From: Microbulbifer agarilyticus S89
GTDB taxonomy: Bacteria; Pseudomonadota; Gammaproteobacteria; Pseudomonadales; Cellvibrionaceae
DNA length: 64,000 nt
Assembly: GCF_000220505.1 (NCBI RefSeq)
Contig: NZ_AFPJ01000052.1
Span: 1-64,000, forward strand
Direction: 5' to 3'
Below are positions 38,855 to 47,800 of the stretch, in pieces; position 1 is the stretch's first letter; every line of letters begins with the position of its first letter. The notes beneath the pieces were generated by a model. That model saw only the letters and a list, made by a program, of their open reading frames with translations, made no database searches and was not told where the DNA came from. The position numbers and the translations under genes are program-made.

Positions 38855-41800
38855 TTAATAGCGTGCCTCCCAATTTAAGTTAGCAAATAGTGCGATGTAT
38901 GAAGTCATGACTATGCCACCGTCTTCCACCTCAAATGCCCGCCAACTGCCGTCCTGCGTACTGCGCATCAACAAATCAGCATCACCATCTCCATCAAAGT
39001 CACCGGCTGCCTGTAACTGCCAAGCCAAACTTGCATAAAGTGGAATATATATTGGGCTATCGACACCGCCGTTGGTCATGGTAAATAAGCGCCAACTACC
39101 GGAATCAGCATCTCTCAAAAGAACATCAGAATCACCGTCACCATCAAAATCCCCAGTTGCTTGTAGCTGCCAGTTCGGGGCAGCAAAAAGTGGGATTGAA
39201 GCCGTTCTGACAACATTGCCACTTTCAACCTCAAACAACCACCAGCGGCCGTCTACGGAATTTCGCATTAGGACATCAGTATCTCCGTCACCATCAATGT
39301 CACCAGCTGCCTTTAAACTCAACTCCAAATTGGCATAGAGCGAGATATAAGACTTGCTTATAACGTTTCCATTCTGGAATTCAAACAGACGCCAAGAACC
39401 ACTTTCTGAGTGGCGCATCAGTACATCTGCATCACCATCTCCGTCAAAATCTCCGGATGCTTTGAACTCCCACGCCAAATTAGCAAATAGTGAGATATAC
39501 GAAGTGCTCGTAATGCCGCCATCTTCCAGCTCAAATATACGCCAGCTACCAGCAACCACATCACGCATTAGCACGTCCGAATCGCCATCACCATCAAAAT
39601 CACCGGCGGCTTGGAACTCCCAGTTCAAATTCGCGTAAAGTGCAATGTATGCCGAGTTAACAACACTTCCATTGTCCAATTCAAACATCCGCCAACTCCC
39701 ACCCAAGACTTCACGTAAGAAAAGGTCGGAATCACCATCACCATCAAAGTCATTCTTTATGGTCCCGCTTCTTGGTTTAGACGCTGGATTCCACGGGTCA
39801 GTACCAGCCTCAAACTCTTCCAGATTGGTCGCTCCGTCGTCATCGGCATCTGCCGCACCGTCGTCAACGGTTGGATCGAGGTTGTTGGCCAGTTCATAGG
39901 CATCGCCCATACCGTCACCGTCGGTATCAGCGCTACGCGGGTTGGTACCGGCTTCGGACTCCTCTAGGTTACTGAGTCCATCGTCATCGAGATCTGAAGC
40001 ACTATCGTCACCGTTTAGATCGAGGGCGTAAGCAATTTCGAAGCTATCTGGCAGTCCATCACCATCGGTGTCGTAGAAGCCATAATCTACGAATCGTTCT
40101 GAAGCCGCGATCGGGTCAACCACATTTTCAAGTACTACACCCATCAGCAGTTCGGAGTAACCGTTGCCGATGTATGTGGTCGTCAACAGCTCGCCGTTGG
40201 CATCCAACTGGAAGGTGGTGTTAACCAATCCACCAGGTTCGCCCTGCTCAAGCTCGACGGTACCATCAGTATTCACGCGATAGCGACATTGGCTCGGATA
40301 GGAAACACTGCTCCACTGCCATGGATTTTGACCGGCATCGATTCCGATGGAGCCCCACAGTGCGTGGCCCTGGAACTTCTCTACCCGTTGCAGGGTACAG
40401 CTGCTGTAGCCTTCGCCATCGGTAGTGCCGTTACCATCAAAGTCGATCACCAGACGCGCGATGCGGCCACCGGTAGAGCGGGCGCTTGAACCATCACCAT
40501 TGCCCCAGTCGAGGAAGCTCAGGTCGCCATTCATCAGAACGGTGCCGTTCAGAGCGGCATTGCTTGCATAAGCAGAGGCATCGCCTTTCTTAACCAGCAT
40601 GACCATACCGGCACCCGCGCCCCACTCTTCATCGTCCATGTAAACGCTAACCATGCGCTGCTTGGAGGCATCGACTTTCAACTCAACTTCTGAGTTTTCG
40701 TCATCCCCCGACAGCTTCAGGTCAACAAATACGCGCCCCTGAATCGGGTCGACGGTGTAGCTACAGGCTTCAAGGCTATCCTGTCCAGACTCGCCAGAAA
40801 CACCCTGCGATGCGAGGTTCTGGCCATCGAAGTACGCCCAGGCATCTTGGTATTCAAAAGGCGTTACCTGCTGACAGGTACCATCACCATTGAACTGCCA
40901 ATCACCATTGCCGATGTAGTGCCCTTCAGTGAAGGTGCCATCACGCTCAAACTCTCGGCCCCAGTTACTGATATGCCAAACACCGTTGATGTCTGCCAAA
41001 GTCAGGGTATCGGGCTTTTTGATACGGAACGTGGTCCAGGTGTAACGCGCCTGGTCACCTCCTTCGACGAGTTCGGAGTTGAAGATCAATCCGCGGTCAC
41101 TGGTGGCGACGCCTTCAGAGCCATCGCTGCGAGACCAGAAGTTGCCGTCGAAGTCGATCTGCGACACACAGTCTTCTTCCCCTGCGGGACATCCGGTTGT
41201 GCCATAGAAAGTCGACACAAATACACCGTCGGTACCAGTCACATCGATAAAGCGCTCTGCAACCTGATAATCACCTGCAGTATCAGCACGCATGGTTTGA
41301 GTACCATTCATGTCGATAAACAGCGGATTGTCACCGAAGGCTGCGAAGCTGCGATAGTTCCAGTCCTGACCATTGTCCTGTGCTGCCCAACTTACGCCAG
41401 CACCCCAAATAATCGTGGACTCAACCCCCAAGGAGTAATACATCTCGCCTGCCGGGAAATCGCCAATATCATTGATATCCGTACCGGCCGCCACTTCCTC
41501 GTAATTGTTGTAACCATCTGCATCCGGGTCTTGTAACGCATCACCGGCATCTAGCGGGTTCAGGCCCGCATTCTGCTCGAGATTATCGCGCATACCATCG
41601 TTATCGGTATCGACTGAGGTGGGCGATGTACCAAGGGTGAACTCGGTTACGTTATCGAGGGTATCGCCATCGTTATCGCCAAATGCATCGCCGCCATCGG
41701 TTGGGTTGAGGCCGTTGGCCGCTTCCCACGCATCTGGCAGGCTGTCGTTATCAGCATCGGTAAGACGGTCAAACTGAGACACATAGCCTTGCCAATCGCA

Positions 41801-44800
41801 CAGCCCACCACAGCGGTCAAACGCTTGGCGAATACTTACGTAATGACGATCGTCGTAGCCATCTTCATCCTGGTCCTCACGATCGTGAACGATAAACAAT
41901 CGCTTGCGGTACATGGTGCAGACTGCCGCACCACCACAGCTGGCTTCATCGAAACGATTACCAGACTCGTCCGCGTAGTATTCGATTACTACACGATTGC
42001 CATCGAGGTACCAAGCAAATGGCGAACCGGGGAAGTAACCATCGTTTACATCGTAGTAACCCTGGCTGCCAACGCCGTCAGGCGCAAACTGTAGGCCAAA
42101 GCTCGGCACGCCACTGTTAGAAGATTCTGCCACATCAATGAAGGTGCCAATGACATCCTCATGCGTGAGGCTTCCCGTCTGCTCCTGCTCCCACATGGAG
42201 TCATTCGCAGCTGCGCGCCCGGCGATACCCGCAGAAGTGTCGTACTCGTGGAATACTACTGTCTTAGTGGCTTTGCCAAACGTCTCTACAAAGTAGAACG
42301 TTGTACGAGCATTGCTGTTCTGGTCTTCCAGTATCAAACTGCCGTCGCTATCTACCATCCAGTTGATGTAGATATCGCCATCACCACTAATTTCCGGCAT
42401 CACTTCAACTTCACCGGAGCCATCGTTATTCAGGCCAATCGCGGTCGACACGAACAGCGTGGTAGGAGCGATGTTGTAGAACTCCGACAACGCGAAACCG
42501 GATGCGTAAACCCCTGAGGTAATGGCCGGCGCATCACCAGATACACTACCTCCACCTACCATGTGGGCATCGTACACATCCACAAACGGCTCATCAGCAA
42601 GTTGGCCACTGACGTATGAACGATAACCGACTGCAACTACTTTCCAGGTTGGGAACTCACCGTCTTCGGTGCTCAGGAAGAAGTGCAGCTTCTCTACGTG
42701 TCGTTCAATTTCGTCGACCGCACCAATCTCGTTCACCCACCAGGAGTCGCGATTAACGTAGTTGCCGTCGCTGGTTGCGGAAACGCTGTTGTTGGCATAC
42801 TCCCAAGTAAACGCGGAGCTGCCATCGGCGAACGCCATACGACCCAGATCATCTGCGCCAATGCCATCGCCTTCGAGGTCGATTACATAGCCAGACGAGG
42901 CATTGAAGTATCCACCTTCGTTGGTCAGCAGGAAGCGACCGGCACCTGGGTTGGCCATCGCAAGCGGCACGGAGCCACCGTCATTCATGTCGGTGCCCAC
43001 TACGGCTTCGTGCAGGTTGCTGAAGCCATCGCTGTCGTTATCGCCATCGGCATCGGTCGCGTCTTGCGGGTTGAGGCCGTTGTCAATTTCAAATTGATCA
43101 GTCAGACCGTCGTTATCATCGTCGAGATCTTCTTCATCGATAATGCCATCGTTATCGAAGTCTGACGGCGGCACGATTTTCTGGAAGATACTGACGTAGC
43201 CGCTCCAGAAGTTGTTTTCAAAAGTTCCATCAAACTCGTTATCGAACACCTGGAAGTTACTGAAGTAGGTCTCTTCACCGGCAATATCATGGATGGTGAA
43301 CTGTCGCTCACGCCATACCACACAATTACCACCGCTACCGCCGCAGGTCGATTCAGTGGCAAATATATTGCTATCGGTGTCATACCAGACTCGTGCTACA
43401 ACGGTTTCACCCTGGAGTGTCCAGCCATAGGTTGCATAAGGCGATCCGGAACGTACCCAATTGCCAGTATCCCTTGACAGGTGGTAGGCCAAACCATCAT
43501 CGGCAAACTCCAGACCAAAATAGGGCTCACCAGTTACGTCTTCACGTCCGTCGTATACATACTGGCCGACGATATCTTGCTCGGTAAGGCCGAGATCCAT
43601 GTGGTTATGGAATAAGGTGCCAGCTGCATAGCGCTCACCGTTCACAAAGTAGACCGCGAGAGCGCTACGGGAATTACCCATGGCCTCCGTGAAACGGTAT
43701 TCGGTAGTTGCGCCATTACCATAGTCAACCGTAATTACGCCGTTACCGTCGACACTCCAATCCAAATCAGTTCGACCATTCAAGCTATCAGCACTGCTTG
43801 CAGCAGATGCGCTGAGAGTCAACTTCGTCGGACCTAGCTTGAATGCTGGATTCACGGTACCGCTTGTATCCAGAGTGGAGGTAGCATACTCACCTGCGCC
43901 TACACCCGGGTTATAAAGTTCCGCCGTGGAGATCACCGTGTAATCCCACTCACTGGAGTAGCCTTCATCTGGCAGCTCGCCATTGGGGTAATGTGCTCGT
44001 CCAACAATCACCTGTTTCCAGGTGGTGTGGCCATCCCCCTTATCCACAGCAAAAAAGTACGCAGTATCAAGATAAGTCTGCACCTGTGCATTTGCTTGTA
44101 ATGCGTTGTTCCAGGCAGTCACGTCGGAAGTCAAGAAACTACCCAGGTCAACTTCCAGGTGTGTCCCGTGGTAAACCCAATTACCAAAAATATCCGTAGC
44201 GCGCGCACTCAGGCGACTGGTTCCGTCAAGTTCCAAGTTAAGCAGTCCGCCCGGGTTGGCATTCAAGAATCCGCCATAGTTGGTGAACATGAATTCACCA
44301 GTGCCGGGGTCAAGCAATGCCGAGGGCGTGCTACCCGCATCAAAGGGATCGCTGCCCAGTTTGATCTCGTGTATATCGAGGAAGCCGTCGCTATCCTGGT
44401 CAGCACCCAGGTTGGAATTCAGCGGATCGAGGCCTGCGTTCCACTCGTCACTATCACTAAGGCCATCCGCATCGGTGTCGGCAGCATTCGGGTTGGTACC
44501 CGCTGCGTATTCGTCAATGGTCAACAGGCCATCATTATCATTATCGAACCAGGCATCATCAGCGGTGAATGGATCCAAGCCATTGGCGATTTCCCATTCA
44601 TCCGGGATGCCGTCGCCATCACTGTCCTGAACCTGCGCATTTTTCTGGAAGATGCTGACGTAGCCACTCCAGAAGTTGTTATCGAAAGTGCCATCCAGTT
44701 CGTAATCAAATACCTGATAGGTGGTGAAATAGACTTCGTCCCCGGCAATGTCGTTGATGGTGAATTGACGTTCACGCCAGAGAACACAAGTTACGCCGGT

Positions 44801-47800
44801 GCCACCACAGGAAGCATCGCTAAAGATCTGCCAGTTGTCGGTGTCATACCAGGCCTGCGCGACGATGGTGTCGCCCTGCAGGCTCCAGGAATATGACCAG
44901 TCATAGCGATTCCATTGGCTACCGTCCCAATACAGGTGGTAAGCCTGGCCATCGTCAGCAAACTCCAGACCAAAATTGGGCTGGCCGTAGTAGTCGTCGC
45001 GACCATCGGACACATAAAGTCCAACGAGATCCTGCTCGGTAAGGCCAAGGTTTGCATGGTTATGGAACAGCACGCTGGAAGCGAAGCGTTGCCCATCTAC
45101 GTGGTAAACAGCCAGCGCGCTGCGGGAATTGCCCATTGGCTCGATAAAGCGATATTCGGCGGTATTCCCATTGCCGTAGTCGAGACTCAGTGTACCGTTG
45201 CCGTCGAAACTCCAACCCAGGTCGGTGCGGCCGTTCAGGCTGTCGCTACTGCTTGCAGGGTCAGCACTCAGGCTGAGTCTGGAAGGGCCAAACGGGAAGT
45301 TAGGGTCAACCGCACCGCTGGTGTCGAATACACGAGTGGCGTACTCGCCTGCGGTAATACCCGGGTCGTAGAGGTTGGCGGCGGTCAGGACATTGCGGTC
45401 CACTTCGGAGGAATATCCCGCATCTGCAAGCTCACCATTCGGGTAGTGCAGGCGGCCTACAACAACTTCTTTCCAGGTGGTATTGCCATCACCCTGGTCA
45501 AATGCGAAGTAGTAGACAGTGTCGTAAATGGTCTGCTCTTGAATGTGCGTTTGCAGCGCGTTATTCCAAACCTCGTTTTCAAAGGCAAGGTACCCACCCA
45601 GATCCAGCTCAAGGTGCGTTCCGGTGTAGGTCCAAGTGCCTGAGATATCAGTACTGCGCGCGCTCAATCGGCTTACGCCATCAACCTCAAGATTGAGAAG
45701 GCCACCAACACTACCGTTAAAGTAACGGCCAAGGTTGGCGAACATAAACTCGCCGGTACCCGGATCAGCCAGAGCAGCGGGCATGCTGCCGTCGTAGTAT
45801 GGATCAGTACCTACTTTGACCTCGTGGATATCCAGGTAGCCGTCGTTGTCCTGGTCCGCGCCGAGGTTGGAATTGAGCGGGTCGAGGCCGTTGTGCCACT
45901 CTTCGCCGTCACTCAGGCCATCGGCATCGGTATCAGCCACATCGATATTGGTGCCGATTGCGTACTCGGTCCAGTTGTCAGCACCGTCGCCATCGCGGTC
46001 TTCAGACGCATCGTTCGCATTGTACGGATCCAGGCCGTTCGCGACTTCCCAATCATCGGGGATAGCATCTCCATCACTGTCCTGCTCCCCGCGATTGAAC
46101 TGACCTACATAGCCCTGCCAATCGCAAATCTCGCCGTCACAGTAATATCCGAAGCCCTGGCGGATGGTGATATAGAAACGATCATTTTCGCCATCACCAC
46201 TGGTGTCTTCCGCGTCATTGAAGACAACTCGACGCTGACGGTATTCGATGCACTCTGCAGCACCCTGACAGTCGGACTCTGCGTAATAGGTCCAGTTTTC
46301 ATCACGGAAGTAATGCGCGATGACAGTGTTGCCATCGATTTCCCAACCGAATGGCGCACTCTGATTCCACTGCCCGTTGGAGTGGAATTCCTGATGGCCG
46401 GTACCATCTTCATTGAATACCAGTGCGAAGGTTGAGCTACCGGATGGATCACCTTCCGGGGCATTTTGCAGGCGGCCGACTACGTCAGACGCATCGAGCG
46501 CATTGATGACAACTTCTTGCCACATGGATTGCCTTGCACTGGCAGAGCCGGTAAGCCCGGGCGCAGCACTATCGAATTCATGTATGACAACGGTCTTGAT
46601 GCCTTTACCGAAGGATTCGATAAAGTAGGTAGTGGAGCGTGCGCTATCACCGGCGTAATCCGCCACCAGCGTACCATCGCCCTCAGTGGCCCAGGTCACT
46701 GGCTGATTGCCGCTTCCACCCACTTCGGCTGGAATCACAAAGTGGCCCGTGTTATCGCCATTGAGCACGAGATCAGCTGGGTAGGTTACCCAGTTCGGAT
46801 CCAGTGCAAAGCTGGTGCCCAGACCCACACGTGTAGTAAAGGTGCCGGCCGAAATGGATGGCGCGGTGAGCGAGCCAGTTCCCATCACCTGGTGCTCGTA
46901 GACATAGGTGAAATTCTTGTCTTCGAGTGACTCGTTCGGATAAACCTGACGACCTGAAATCACCAGCTTCCATACCGGGTTTGGACCGGACTGCACTTCG
47001 AAGATGGAAATATTGTCGACCCATTCTTCTACTTCGGTGCCATAGCCCAGCTCTGCGACAAACCAGTCATCGCGATTTACGTAAGAACCGCTATTTACAC
47101 CGCTAATCGCGTTATTTGCGAAGCTCCAGGTGAAGTGCGCACTACCGTTATGTTTCGCAAAACGCCCTTCGTCGTCATTGCCAATGCCGTCACCGGCCAG
47201 GTCTAGCACATACGCGTTGGAGGCAAAGTTACCGAGATTACCCAGCAGGTAACGGCCTTCACCGGGGTTGTTCATTACAGCCGGCAGGGAGAACTCATCA
47301 CCTCGGTCAGTGCCAACCATGGTTTCGTGCAGGTTGCTGAAACCATCGTTGTCGTCATCTTCATAGGCGTCGCCGGCGTAGTTCGGATCGAAGCCATTTT
47401 GGATTTCAAATTCGTCAGTTAAGCCATCGCCATCGGTATCAATATCTGGATCGATAACCGTGATGCTGGTGGTAAATGAGGTATTGAAACCCATTGCGGC
47501 AAGCGCCGGGCCACGGATATCAAAGAATCCATTGGCATGGTCAAACTCGACCCAAAGATCCCACTCGCCCAAACTCGCCCAGTCGGGGATATGCAGGTTG
47601 CCCTCGGTTGCGTTTCCATCCAGCCAGGCCCAATGTGCCTCGGTGTCCTTCGGCATAAAATGAATGGAGACACCGCTGCTATAGATGTTGTCCTGATCTG
47701 CAGTACTGAAGGTTACCGCTGTATCCACGCCACCATTGGTGAGGTCGACGGCAGAGGGATCGATACTCAGCGAAGTGATTTCGGGACGCCCCCAGTCGGC

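Noticed and set aside
38858..39751. Regular 150-base repeats as a possible CRISPR or DNA satellite
   Set aside because: They are in frame, encode conserved D-x-D-G motifs and have no spacer pattern, so they are protein repeats.
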